In this document: positions 46,159-59,000 of the stretch, piece after piece
Numbering within the stretch: the stretch's first letter is position 1
Layout: each line of letters starts with the position of its first letter
Assembly (NCBI RefSeq): GCF_019320115.1
Contig: NC_089584.1
Coordinates: forward strand, 61,333,633 to 61,397,632
DNA from: Miscanthus floridulus
Taxonomy: Eukaryota; Streptophyta; Magnoliopsida; Poales; Poaceae
Length of the DNA stretch: 64,000 bases
Direction of reading: 5' to 3'
Program-made: the position numbers and the translations under genes
Notes under the pieces: generated by a model
Told to the model about the DNA's origin: nothing
What the model saw: the letters and a program-made list of their open reading frames with translations, nothing else
Database searches by the model: none

Positions 46159-47264
46159 ACGGTGAAAGTTATCCCTATCAAATGACTACGTGGTTGCAGT
46201 GGTATCACTTTTCACAACAAGTGGAAGCGTCTTACCAAGCTCTTACAAAGTTCTTACCAACACAAGCAGTGGCGGTACAACCGGCGGTTGGTTTGTGATA
46301 CCTGTGAGGCAGTGATACCGAGATTGCAAGGGTCTTTTTCTGTACCGATCTAAAGTATATGTGGAGCTTGGGAGGCACAAAAAAGAACAAATATATATAT
46401 ATGTGGCACACAAGTCAGTAACAGACAGCAATATTGAATAAATGTCTAGAGCACTTGTCCTAGTTGCTGGCCTATACGTGTTCCTATCACCAGTTGTGAT
46501 AAACAAGAGAGAAAACAAGGATGAAAGGAAACAAGTATTAAAGGTAGCAACGGATATGAACAAGGCAAAAGGTACCATAAACAATAGAGCTATTGAGTGT
46601 TCCTTATGTGCTCCTTTTCGATATCTTCTATTCTTTTTTACTATTTTTTCTTTTATTTTTTTGTCCAATCTTTTTTTCTTGCTTTTGCTCTTTTGATATT
46701 TTTTTCTCAGCAAGGAGCACACAAGAATAAACCACAAAAAATTTGAGCTCAATTGAATAAAAGATGTGGCCTATAGAAAATTAGGACTGTGCTCTAAAAA
46801 GAATACCAAAACTTGTGGGCCCAGAAACTCAATTTTCCTAATCGAATTTCGCAAATCTAATTTTTGTAAACCCAGCACCGATGGGATGAAATAGATCTAA
46901 AATTTTCTGGCGTTCTCCGTAGATATAAAATTTTCCCCGTTTCGAGTTCAGATGCAAAAATTATGACTATTTTAAGGAAGCTGCTCGAATAAGGGTTTTA
47001 GTGGACACAAGATGCAAACCGATGGTGATACAGAATAGCGGCGGGTGGAGGGATCAACACAAACTAGAAAAGAACACAATCTAAACCAGCAACAAGACTT
47101 TGACCTAGGACACAAACTCAACAAAGCGGACTCTGAAACTGAAATATGCAAAGGCTATGGCGCGGAAGGTTCTAGGATAGGAAAAACAAGTATGGCACTG
47201 GATTATGGGATGAATGCGAAACACTCAAACGAGGGAATAAATGTCAACCTGATGGTATACCTTA
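46159..47264 (-). other. Leader between primer site and gag, copy 1
   Basis: About 1.1 kb of untranslated leader in the minus orientation, with T/A-rich runs at 46620-46700. It contains an open frame of 169 codons (46752-46243) that is also present in copy 2. Because the two copies are almost identical throughout, its conservation is not evidence of coding. Confidence 0.6.
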
Positions 47265-47277
47265 GCTCTGATTACCA
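47265..47277 (-). other. Primer-binding site, copy 1 (tRNA-Met type)
   Basis: TGGTAATCAGAGC on the minus strand, one inserted A relative to the common initiator-Met site TGGTATCAGAGC. It lies two bases (AG) inside LTR B. Copy 2 has the same site at 50702-50714. Confidence 0.75.
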
Positions 47278-47279
47278 CT

Positions 47280-48457
47280 TAATGGAGACGGGGATCCTGA
47301 TCTTCCATCAGGTGATGTTAACTATCGTTGTGACGGAGAATGACACACCGATCCGGCTTCAGATCGAAAGATCGAACCCTGCAATCTTAGCACCACAGCT
47401 CCTCTGGTTATCAACCAAGTCATGGACCAGGTTGACCTCGCCAAGAAGGCTAATCCCTGCCTACGCAACGAAGAACACAAGGAAGAACAAGATAAAACGC
47501 AACCAAATTGCAGATGAAAGATTAATCTCACGAGTTGGGGTCTCACAAACCGAAGAACGGCAAAACTGTTTCTTGACAGAATAATCTAAGCAAAACCCCA
47601 AACCCTAAAGTAGGTGGTGGCTACTGATTATATAGCCTAAGGGACGTCTAAGGATCCCTCTTCACATCCTAAAGGTGTCCCAACACGTTATAAGGCCCAA
47701 CGGCCCAAAAGGTGTCGCAGCACCCTGACAGATTCTGGACGCTGACTTGTTTCGATGATTCCTGTTGATTCCGAAGAGCTTTTGATGTGAAACTACTTGG
47801 ATTGGCTTCCTTATCAAATTATCTTTCCATCCATATGTGGATCATCGAAAACAGAGTTCGGATGCGTCCTGGGCGTCCGTTTTATTGCAGACTGGTCCTG
47901 ATGGCCGAGGCAGACTCGAACTCGGATTGGACTGAGCCTCTGGCTTGGCTTGGACGTCCTTGCTGGCCTCCTAAGGTGGTGGCCAAGGAGGAGGACGTCC
48001 AAGGCCATCTCTTAGGTGTTCTCCATCTTCTTGGGGTGTGCTCCAACTTGGGCCTAGGTCCCAAGGATGTCTAATAAGCCCATGACGACAGTGTAGCTTC
48101 CGCCAGAAATAACGACAGAATATATTGGTGATTTGGAGGCCTTGCCGATGTGATATTGAGATGGGACCAGATCTATTTGAAAGCTTATCAAACAAGCTTT
48201 CCATCAAGTGCTCATTGACCTCGATCGCACTCCGGATGGATGAGTTATGGCCTTCCCAATGAGGCACTGTCGGGCTGCTGACGAACCAAAAGTTCAACTT
48301 TGATGAACTTCCATTATGAAACACATTTGAACCTACAATCAAATAGTGACATGTACATATGGAACCAAGTGAATTATAACTAAAGTCACTATGCAAATGT
48401 AGGAACGAGCACACCTTATAATCATTGTTCGTATCCGAAGGTGCCATGTCCTCATCA
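47280..48457 (-). repeat. LTR B (shared internal LTR)
   Basis: 1178 bp. It serves as 5' LTR for copy 1 (primer site to its left) and 3' LTR for copy 2 (polypurine tract to its right). There is no host sequence or target duplication at either edge. Confidence 0.9.
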
Positions 48458-49595
48458 TCCTCCCCTTCTTGACAACAAACCATTCTCGGTTTGAGCTTAG
48501 CTGGTGGACAAGTTGTCGGTAGTAGCCAACATTGCTCCCCTTCTTGAAATTTAACATGTTTCTTTATAACAAAACTAGGGGAACTTGACATGACAAGATT
48601 ATAGCAATTGCAATCCTTTGGTTGATCATACTTTTGCACAATATAAGGAGATTTCAGATTTGAACAAATATAGACACGATGCACCATATACTCTCCTTTA
48701 CAATTATATTTTCCAATAAAATGATATGTATGTCTAGAGAACCATGGCAAATCAGCATATGCATAAAGTTTCTCCTCTAAAGAACTAAGATTACACGGAA
48801 CATCAAATTCAATGTAACCCAAAGTATTTAAAGAAGACAACAATTTCAGCTCATCAACTTCACTAGCATTATGAATAACAAGTCTATTTTCAGCACAAGT
48901 GCTCATTTTCAGCACACATATAGCGTGATCATTCTTGATTGCATGGGTATAACATAAATATCATCATGCAAGTCATCTTCGTCATAAGAAACATCAAGCA
49001 AATCATCTTGTGACAAAGGTAAATCAAGCGAATGCTCCACTAAAATTTGCTCTATCATAGCATGATTGGTGGAAAAATTCAGCACATCAAGAGAACTCTC
49101 ACCTTCTATGAGTTTAGCATCATGGGCATTACCTTTGATCTCATGTTCAGCAGGGGTAATAGTTGATGGTTTTGACTTTTCACATAAGGTTGTGAGCTTC
49201 TCATTTTCTGTCACGTCATCCTTGCTCTTTTCTACATTGTCCTGTAAAAAGTTAGGCATAGTAGGAGGAATAACAACAGACTCTTCCTCTAAATGGTGCA
49301 CCTCATCATATGAAGTCAAAACAGGAGGTGGATTAACAAAGGTTTCTCGCATAAGAAGTTTCTTATCATTCCAAGTTTGAGGCTTATCAGAAGGATCTAA
49401 AGACTCCCACCAAGATAAAGCAGAATGTAGCAAAACACTAGCTGCATTTTTTACCTTTCTCCTTGGACACATAAAGCGAGTAGCAAATATGTTATCGATG
49501 GCAATCTCCCACTCCATGTACTCATCAGCACCTATACCATCATAAGTCGATGGATACGAACAACCTGTCATTGTAAACACAAAAACAAGGAACAA
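47971..49595 (-). pseudogene. Gag-like ORF, copy 2, with a 4-bp deletion
   Basis: ATG at 49595. Open through the capsid region and past the position where copy 1 has its stop, then broken by a 4-bp deletion at 48936/48937 (CAAT, present in copy 1 at 45496-45499). After the shift the downstream frame is open again from about 48915 to 47971, ending within LTR B. Otherwise the product matches copy 1 closely. Confidence 0.8.
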
Positions 49596-50716
49596 ACGGT
49601 GAAAGTTATCCCTATCAAATGACTACGTGGTTGCAGTGGTATCACTTTTCACAACAAGTGGAAGCGTCTTACCAAGCTCTTATAAAGTTCTTACCAACAC
49701 AAGCAGTGGCGGTACAACCGGCGGTTGGTTTGTGATACCTGTGAGGCAGTGATACCGAGATTGCAAGGGTCTTTTTCTGTACCGATCTAAAGTATATGTG
49801 GAGCTTGGGAGGCACAAAAAAGAACAAATATATATATATGTGGCACACAAGTCAGTAACAGACAGCAATATTGAATAAATGTCTAGAGCACTTGTCCTAG
49901 TTGCTGGCCTATACGTGTTCCTATCACCAGTTGTGATAAACAAGAGAGAAAACAAGGATGAAAGGAAACAAGTATTAAAGGTAGCAACGGATATGAACAA
50001 GGCAAAAGGTACCATAAACAATAGAGCTATTGAGTGTTCCTTATGTGCTCCTTTTCGATATCTTCTATTCTTTTTTACTATTTTTTCTTTTATTTTTTTG
50101 TCCAATCTTTTTTTCTTGCTTTTGCTCTTTTGATATTTTTTTCTCAGCAAGGAGCACACAAGAATAAACCACAAAAAATTTGAGCTCAATTGAATAAAAG
50201 ATGTGGCCTATAGAAAATTAGGACTGTGCTCTAAAAAGAATACCAAAACTTGTGGGCCCAGAAACTCAATTTTCCTAATCGAATTTCGCAAATCTAATTT
50301 TTGTAAACCCAGCTTTGCTGGGATGAAATAGATCTAAAATTTTCTGGCGTTCTCCGTAGATATAAAATTTTCACCGTTTCGAGTTTAGAAGCAAAAGTTA
50401 TGACTGTTTTAAGGAAGCTGCTCGAATAAGGGTTTTAGTGGACACAAGATGCAAACCGATGGTGATACAGAATAGCGGCGGGTGGAGGGATCAACACAAA
50501 CTAGAAAAGAACACAATCTAAACCAGCAACAAGACTTTGACCTAGGACACAAACTCAACAAAGCGGACTCTGAAACTGAAATATGCAAAGGCTATGGCGC
50601 GAAAGGTTCTAGGATAGGAAAAACAAGTATGGCACTGGACTATGGGACGAATGCGAAACACTCAAACAAGGGAATAAATGTGAACCTGATGGTATACCTT
50701 AGCTCTGATTACCACT

Positions 50717-51896
50717 TAATGGAGACGGGGATCCCGATCTTCCGTCAGGTGATGGTAACTATCGTTGTGGTGGAAAATGACACACCGATCCGGTTTCAGA
50801 TCGAAAGATCGAACCCTGCAATCTTAGCACCACAGCTCCTCTGGTTATCAACCAAGTCACGGACTAGGTTGACCTCGCCAAGAAGGCTAATCCCTACCTA
50901 CGCAACGAAGAACACAAGCAAGAACAAGATAAAACACAACCAAATTGTAGATGAAAGATTAATCTCACGAGTTGGGGTCTCACAAACCGAAGAACGGCGA
51001 AACTGTTTCTTGACAGAATAATCTAAGCAAAACCCAAAACCCTAAAGTAGGTGGTGGCTACTGATTATATAGCCTAAGGGACGTCTAAGGATCCCTCTTC
51101 ACATCCTAAAGGTGTCCCAACACGTTACAAGGCCCAACGGCCCAAAAGAAGGTGTCGCAGCACCCTGACAGATTCTGGACACTGACTTGTTTCGTCGATT
51201 CCTGTTGATTCCGAAGAGCTTTTAATGTGAAACCACTTGGATTGGCTTCCTTATCAAATTATCTTTCCATCCATATGTGGATCATTGAAAACGGAGTTCG
51301 GATGCATCCTGGGCGTCCATTTTATTGCAGACTGGTCCTGATGGCCGAGGCAGACTCGAACTCGGATTGGACTGGGCCTCTGGCTTGGCTTGGACGTCCT
51401 TGCTGGCCTCCTAAGGTGGTGGCCAAGGAGGAGGACGTCCAAGGGCATCTCTTAGGTGTTCTCCATCTTCTTGGGGCGTGCTCCAATTTGGGCCTAGGTC
51501 CCAAGGATGTCTAACAAGCCCATGACGACAGTGTAGCTTCCGCCAGAAATAACGACAGAATATATTGGTGATTTGGAGGCCTTGCCGATGTGATATTGAG
51601 ATGGGACCAGATCTATTTGAAAGCTTATCAAACAAGCTTTCCATCAAGTGCTCATTGACCTCAATCGCACTCCGGATGGATGAGTTATGGCCTTCCCAAT
51701 GAGGCACTGTTGGGCTGCTGACGAACCAAAAGTTCAACTTTGATGAACTTCCATTATGAAACACATTTGAACCTACAATCAAATAGTGACATGTACATAT
51801 GGAACCAAGTGAATTATAACCAAAGTCACTATACAAATGTAGGAACGAGCACACCTTATAATCATTGTTCGTATCCGAAGGTGCCATGTCCTCATC
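50717..51896 (-). repeat. LTR C
   Basis: About 1.18 kb. It has a primer site on its left (50702-50714), so it is the 5' LTR of copy 2. Its right edge lacks the final bases of the usual CCTCATCA and runs into CACT and then LTR D. Confidence 0.9.
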
Positions 51897-51900
51897 CACT

Positions 51901-53081
51901 TAATGGAGACGGGGATCCCGATCTTCCGTCAGGTGATGGTAACTATCGTTGTGGCGGAGAATGACACACCGATCCGGCTTCAGATCGAAAGATCGAACCC
52001 TGCAATCTTAGCACCACAGCTCCTCTGGTTATCAACCAAGTCATGGACCAGGTTGACCTCGCCAAGAAGGCTAATCCCTGCCTACGCAACGAAGAACACA
52101 AGCAAGAACAAGATAAAACGCAACCAAATTGCAGATGAAAGATTAATCTCACGAGTTGGGGTCTCACAAACCGAAGAACGGCGAAACTATTTCTTGACAG
52201 AATAATCTAAGCAAAACCCCAAACCCTAAAGTAGGTGGTGGCTACTGATTATATAGCCTAAGGGACGTCCAAGGATCCCTCTTCACGTCCTAAAGGTGTT
52301 CCAACACGTTACAAGGCCCAACGGCCCAAAAGAAGGTGTCGCAGCACCCTGACAGATTCTGGATGCTGACTTGTTTCGATGATTCCCGTTGATTCCGAAG
52401 AGCTTTTGATGTGAAACCACTTGGATTGGCTTCCTTATTAAATTATCTTTCCATCCATATGTGGATCATCGAAAACGGAGTTCGGATGCGTCCTGGACGT
52501 CCATTTTATTACAGACTGGTCCTGATGGCCGAGGCAGACTCGAACTCGGATTGGACTGGGCCTTTGGCTTGGCTTGGACGTCCTTGATAGCCTCCTAAGG
52601 TGGTGGCCAAGGAGGAGGACGTCCAAGGCCATCTCTTAGGTGTTCTCCATCTTCTTGGAGCGTGCTCCAACTTGGCCCTAGGTCCCAAGGATGTCTAACA
52701 AGCCCATGACGACAGTGTAGCTTCCACCAGAAATAACAACAGAATATATTGGTGATTTGGAGGCCTTGCCGATGTGATATTGAGATGGGACTAGATCTAT
52801 TTGAAAGCTTATCAAACAAGCTTTCCATCAAGTGCTCATTGACCTCGATCGCACTCCGGATGGATGAGTTATGGCCTTCCTAATGAGGCACTGTCGGGCT
52901 ACTGACGAACCAAAAGTTCAACTTTGATGAACTTCCATTATGAAACACATTTGAACCTACAATCAAATAGTGACATGTACATATGGAACCAAGTGAATTA
53001 TAACCAAAGTCACTATGCAAATGTAGGAACGAGCACACCTTATAATCATTGTTCGTATCCGAAGGTGCCATGTCCTCATCA
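51901..53081 (-). repeat. LTR D (outermost 5' LTR of the concatemer)
   Basis: 1181 bp, complete, with CCTCATCA next to the duplicated CCGCA. There is no internal region between D and C other than CACT (51897-51900), which equals the first bases of the primer-site side. Confidence 0.9.
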
Positions 53082-53443
53082 CCGCAAGACACCAAGAAGA
53101 TATCCTGAAGATACTATGAGATCTGTTAGGATATGTATGATCCTAAGATTCTTGTAATCAGTTATTACTTTCCGATTATCTCTCAGATCTAACCAATTTG
53201 TAACCCTGCTCCCCGGACTATATAAGGCGGGCAGGGACCCCCTCTAAATTCATGCAATATCATACAATAGCTAATACAAACCAACAGATCACAGGAGTAG
53301 GGTATTACGTCATACTGACGGCCCAAACCTGTCTAACTCGTGTGTCTCTGTTGCCTTTTTATTCTTGATCTCACGCTCCTCTGCTGATCAATCTATCTTT
53401 ATGAGATACCCCTCGGAGGACTACCGACGATATTCTATCGACA
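53082..53443 (+). repeat. LTR, second part, of the RIRE2-like element
   Basis: Starts with the duplicated CCGCA and carries a TATATAAG box at 53219-53226. Ends TATTCTATCGACA. It is followed by the primer-site-like TTGGCGTGCCAGGGAGGGG at 53445. Confidence 0.8.
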
Positions 53444-53444
53444 G

Positions 53445-53463
53445 TTGGCGTGCCAGGGAGGGG
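53445..53463 (+). other. Primer-binding site of the RIRE2-like element
   Basis: TTGGCGTGCCAGGGAGGGG resembles the TGGCGCGCCAGGTAGGGG site used by Tat/RIRE2-type elements, with two or three changes. The exact tRNA was not determined. Confidence 0.65.
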
Positions 53464-53491
53464 TGTGCGTGCTGTTTCTTTGTCGAGCAAG

Positions 53492-56030
53492 ATGTCTTTT
53501 TCTACAGGCTCTTCGTCCCTTCCGCAGCCCAGCCAGATCTTCACGGTCGGATCCATCTCGTGGGTTATCAACGCTGACGGAGTCGGAGAGCTCCTCGAGC
53601 CGGTGCAGACCGGTTCTGCGTCGACCACCCCCGCACCTACAACTGTAGATCCAATCTCGGAGCCGATTCTGAGGTCTCCTTCAGCAACAACTCATCGTCT
53701 GCTTCCTCGCTACCAGAGGAGGCAGATCAACAATGATGATCTGATCGAATCCATCGATCGGGTCGGACTGAAGCTCGCCGATTGTCTCTCCATCGCCGAA
53801 TTGGCTCTGGACACTCTGGTTCAGCGTCGACCACCCTCCGATCCAGATCTATCGAAGGCTGCTCAGGAAACTACAGGGGTTATGGCCCTACCCTTTGGGT
53901 TCGCCAACACCGCTGCCGCTTACCAACACGCCCTGAGGGGCAAACTCGCCGACTAGGTGGAATGCGCCCATCTACTCACCGACCAGGTGGCCGTCTAGCT
54001 TTCGCCAACCGTCAACATGCTACACTTAGGCCGGTGCCCCAGGGTGCCCCTCCAGACCATCCCGGAAGAAACTCCGGGCTCCAAGTCTCAGGGCTCTATG
54101 GAGACCCTCGCCGAAACCTTCTCCGAGCAACTCCTCCTTCCACCCTTCCGGGGTGGTGTGATCTTCAACGTCAGCATCAACAGCCCTCCTCGGAATGGTG
54201 AGACCGAGGAGCGTGTTGCTCAGGAGAACCGGAATGTCAACCGCGCGCATCGCCGAGAAAATGAGGCAGCCATTGCGAGGGCCGAGGCTGCTCGGAATAA
54301 TCATCTCGATTCACAAGGAAGGCCGCTCCCGCTCCACCGCGACCTCGACGAAGAATTTCTCCACATTGATGGCCACGATGTCTTCAAGACTCCAAGCGCC
54401 AATCTGGCAGTAGCCGCCAATGAGCTCGCTCATTTCCCTCAAACGCTCGAGCTCGCCAAGGTCACCGCCATGCTTAAAGCAGCTCACTGTCAGGTCAATG
54501 AGATTCATGAGGATCAGAGACCTTTGTGCTCTATGAGCATGATTCACCGATCAGCTGCGCCAAGATCCAATCGCTGCCCCAGTCAAAGCCATTTTGCTGA
54601 CCAGTCGCTCCCTCTCCAGGGGGGAGCCGGGGGTCATCGCGCCGAACACCATCGCCAACATGACCAGGAGGTTGAACAGGACGCTTGTGTGCACCTCAAC
54701 AACCTCTGGGATGCGTGACGGCGTATCGAGCAATGTTGCTTCGGTCGCCATGAAGGTGAAGTGCGTCACCGCCAGGAGTACGAGCAGGAGTACGGCAACC
54801 CAGACTCAGCCCTCGAGACTATCCTTGACTACAACGCTGCAGACGATGGTGTCGACAACCCTGAGGGGCCTCTAGCTTTCACAAGGGCACTCCAAACACT
54901 TCAGTGGCCCCATGGTTTTAAGATCACTGGGGTCGAGCCCTACGAAGGAAGAATGAACCCAACACAGTGGCTACAGGCTTACGCCACTACTGTTCGCACC
55001 ACCGGAGGAGACACTAGCATCATAGCAAATTATCTCCCCATTATGCTCACGCCACTCGCCATGAGCTGGTTTACCAGCCTTGCGTCGGACTCCATCAGAT
55101 CCTGGGAAGAGCTAAAGAAAGTGTTCACCGACAACTATATGGCCATGTGTACTTGACCCGACACCAAGCATGATCTCAGCCACATCAACCAAAAGCCATC
55201 CGAGCTCCTCCACAGCTACATCCGATGTTTCTCTGAGATGAGGAACTCTATTCCCAACATCACGGAAGCCGAGGTCATCACCGCCTTTATCCGAGGACTC
55301 CACCATCGCGTGCTTCACTCTAAATTCAACCGCAAGCCGCCCACTGGCATTGGCGAGATGATCACTACGACCAACTAGTATGCTGACGCTGAGGAAGCCG
55401 AGGTGCACTTCAATGAGGATGCAGGCACTCATCGCTCGTCTCACCGCTATGATGACCACCCCGACGACCGATGCCACAGCGACCGCCGCCACGACGACCA
55501 TAGCTACCATCACGACAGCGGCCATGATCGGACAGGAGGACCCAGGCCTAACCAAAATCACTGCCAGCAACCAGACCACATTGTCGCCGCCATCAGTCAA
55601 CCTCATGCCAAGCGCAACTATGACAAATAGTACCAAAAGATCCTCGACGGCCCGTGCCCTCTTCACAAGAACGCCAAACACAAGATGAAGGACTGCATTG
55701 GTTTGACTAAGGAGTTCTAGGACAAGAGGCTCGATGACAACACCAACGATGGAGCTAGAGGTCGCCGACCACCTGGGGGCAACAACAATGCCTTTTAGGA
55801 CCATGATAAGGTGGTCGCCACCATCTTCGGGGGCCTCGCCTCCACTAAGAGCAGAAGAGAGCGAAAGCTCGCCGCACGGCGGGTGCTCTCCATCACTACG
55901 AAACACGCCACCGCTAACCCCATCTATCGCCCATGGTTCGAGGTCCCCATCACCTTCAGCAGGGCTGACCAGTGGGTGGATATTCCCTACATAGGGCATT
56001 TTCCCCCTCATCCTCGACGCAACCGTATAG
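53492..56030 (+). pseudogene. Gag of the RIRE2-like element, many in-frame stops
   Basis: ATG at 53492 (MSFSTGSSSLPQPSQ). One frame is kept to about 56030 but with stops at 53954, 54716, 55154, 55376, 55628 and further ones near 55718 and 55796, mainly TAG and TGA as expected from decay of CAG, TGG and CGA. The capsid-type part lies at 54880-55330 with WPHGFKITGVEPYEGRMNP and TQWLQAYATTV. A His/Asp/Arg-rich stretch and CPLHKNAKHKMKDC (about 55655-55700, a zinc-knuckle-like C/H pattern) follow. A large open frame on the opposite strand (55112-56146) is a shadow. Confidence 0.85.
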
Positions 56031-56033
56031 AAG

Positions 56034-59000
56034 GTGCTCTTCGGAAAAGTGCTCGTTGACGGTGGGAGCACTCTGAATCTCCTCTTCGCCGGAGCCCTCA
56101 AAGAACTAGGCCTCGGTTTGTCACATCTCACACCTTCCGACTCCACCTTTTGGGGTGTGGTGCCAGGCAGGGCCTCCGAACCGCTTGGAGAGATTACCCT
56201 ACCAGTTCAATTCAGCACGGCAAGCAACTATCGCGTCGAACATATCAACTTCTACGTCGCCGACTTCGACACTGCCTACCACACCATACTTGGTTGGCCA
56301 GCTCTGGCCAAGTTCATGGCCGTGCCGCACTAAGCCTATCTAGTGCTGAAGATGCCTTCGCCTGCTGGAGTCTTGGCCCTGCGGGCCAACCTCACCATCG
56401 CCTACGCTTGCGAGACAGAGAGTCTCGCCCTCGCCGAAGCTACCGACCTCTCCATCCAGATGGCTAGCATGGTCACCAAAGCCAAGACGGTGCCTACCAA
56501 AGACATGGAGATCCTAGAGCTAGAGCCTCCCCGTAGCTCTGCCAAGTTAAAGGAAGTCAAGGAGGCCGGCCTTGGCCTCGACGATCCCTCCAAGACCATG
56601 AAGATTGGGGCTCACCTTGACCCCAAATAGGAAAGCGCACTCATCTCCTTCCTACGTGCCAATGCCGACGTGTTTGCTTGGAAGCTTGTAGACATACCGG
56701 GGGTACCATGGGAGAAGATCGAGCACTCCTTGAATGTCTCGCCGACTGCCAAACCGATCAAGCAGAAACTCTACCGATTCACGCCAAACAAGAAGGAGGC
56801 TATTAGGGTAGAAATAAAATGGCTCTTAGCTGCCGGATTCATAAAAGAAGTGTATCATCCAGATTGGTTAGCAAACCCTGTTCTTGTTTGAAAAAAGAAT
56901 AAAGAATGGAGAATGTATGTTGATTATACTGATCTTAACAAACATTGCCCTAAAGACTCCTTCGGCCTGCCTCAGATAGACAAGGCTATAGGCTCCACCG
57001 CTGGCTGCGAACTGCTCTCCTTCCTAAACTGTTACTCTAGCTATCACCAGATTTCCCTAAAGGAAGAAGATCAGATCATGACATCATTCATCACGCCCTT
57101 TGGTGCTTACTGCTACACAACCATGTCCTTCGAACTCAAGAACGCTGGAGCAACCTATCAATGGGCCATCCAGACGTGCCTTGACCAACAGATCAGCCAC
57201 AACGTCGAAGCCTATATCGATGATGTGGTCATCAAGACTAAGGCCGCCGATAATCTTATCGTCGACCTTGAGGAAACTTTCGCCAACTTGAACAAGTACC
57301 AATGGAAGTTGAACCCTTCAAAGTGCATCTTTGGAGTTCCATCCGGTATACTGCTAGGCTACATTATTAGTGCTCGAGGCATCGAACCTAACCCTAACAA
57401 GGTCTCTGCCATCACGAACATAAAACGGCCGACATGTGTCAAGGATATAAAGAAGCTTACAGGCTGCATGGTTGCCTTAAGCCGCTTCATATCACGCCTC
57501 GGCAAAAAAGGGCTACCTTTCTTCAAGCTCCTCAAGGCCTTCGAGCGCTTCTCCTGGTCGGAGGAGGCAGACATAGCTTTCGAGCAACTCAAGTTGTTCT
57601 TAACAAAGCCTCCGATCATGATAGCGCCACAACCAGATAAAACTCTATTGATCTACATCGCCGCCACTTCCCACGTCATCAGCATAGCTATTGTCATTGA
57701 ACACGAGGAAGCCAAGCATGCCTACAAGGTGCAACGTCCGATGTACTTCATAAGCGAGGTACTTAATGAGCCCAAAACTCATTTTCCTCAGGTACAAAAG
57801 CTGTTATATGCAATCCTGATTACATCGCGCAAGCTTCGACACTACTTCGACTACTACAAGATCAACGTGGTCACTAAGTTCTCTCTAGGGGACATTCTCC
57901 GCAATAAGGAGGCCAACGGCCGCATCATCAAGTGGGCCGTTGAGGTTGGTATTTACTCTATCGAATTTAGAAGCAGGCCTACCATCAAGTCACATGCGCT
58001 CGTTGATTTCATCGCTGAGTGGACAGAGATCCAAGAGCCTATCGCTGCCACTTGCCCCGAGCATTAGGTGATGTACTTTGATGGTGCCCTTAACATCAAT
58101 GGTGCTGGAGCAGGCATTTTATTCATTATGCCGACCAAGGATAAGCTCCGATACGTTCTCTAGATACACTTTCCGACCTCCAACAACGCCGCCAAATATG
58201 AAGCATGTCTCCACGGACTCCGTATAGCCATCGAGCTCGGCGTCAAATGCCTCATGGTGTACGGGGATTCTGCACTGGTCATTAACCAGCTTAACAAAGA
58301 TTGGTCTTGCTCCAACGAGAAGATGGACGCATATTGCGCCGAAATTAGGAAGCTTGAAGGAAAATTCTATGGCATCGAGTATCACCTTGTGGTACGCGAC
58401 CAAAATCAGCTCGCCGATCACTTATCCAAGTTGGGCTCTTCTCGCGCTGCGATCCGACCGGGGGTCTTCGTTCAGGATCTCCTGGTGCCATCCATCAAAG
58501 AAGATAAGGAAGTTCCCCCCGCCGAGCAACTGGTGCTTACAGTACCTTCGCTGGCCGCCGATTGGACGGAGTAATTCATCCTCACTAGCGCCGAGGTACC
58601 CGCCGACAAGACTGAAACCGAACGCCTAATTCGTCGAAGCAAGCATTACGTGCTGGTGGACGACAACTTGATGAGGAAAAGTGCCAAGGAAGGGATACTG
58701 TAGAAATGCATCACCCAAGAGGAGGGAGTAAAGCTACTTCTCGAAATTCAGTCTAGTTCCTGCGGCAACCACGCGGCCTCGAGAACACTGGTCGATAAGG
58801 CTTTCTAAGCTGATTTTTATTGGCCCACAGCCGTCACTGATGCAGAAGACCTCGTCCGACGTTGTGAAGGATGCCAATTCTTCGCTAAGCAAATGCACGT
58901 GCTGGCGCAAGAGCTGCAAACCATCCCAGCTTCCTGGCCCTTCGCATGCTAGGGACTAGACATGATCAGGCTTTTCAAACCAGCACCAGGTGGTTTCCGG

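Larger units (their letters stand above)
43836..53081 (-). mobile_element. Gag-only LTR element in concatemer form: LTR-internal-LTR-internal-LTR-LTR
   Basis: Four LTR copies, A 43836-45016, B 47280-48457, C 50717-51896 and D 51901-53081, each about 1.18 kb (TGATGAGGACATGG...CTCCATTA on the minus strand), with two internal regions (45017-47279 and 48458-50716). The block is flanked by one 5-bp duplication CCGCA (43831-43835, 53082-53086), so it behaves as a single insertion. Each internal region has its own tRNA-Met-type primer site and polypurine tract. The only coding content is a gag-like ORF. C and D are directly joined through CACT. Copies are nearly identical, hence recent. Confidence 0.9.

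Noticed and set aside
46243..46752. 169-codon minus-strand frame in the leader of the gag-only element, repeated identically at 49680-50189
   Set aside because: The two regions are near-identical over their whole length because of recent duplication, so identity is not evidence of selection. The frame crosses T-rich runs and has no recognisable domain.
47045..47584. 179-codon plus-strand frame, and its counterpart at 50482-51021
   Set aside because: It runs antisense across the LTR, primer site and leader. The same sequence is explained by the minus-strand retroelement.
55112..56146. 344-codon minus-strand open frame
   Set aside because: It lies antisense to the recognisable gag of the RIRE2-like element and is an artefact of its GC-rich codon usage.
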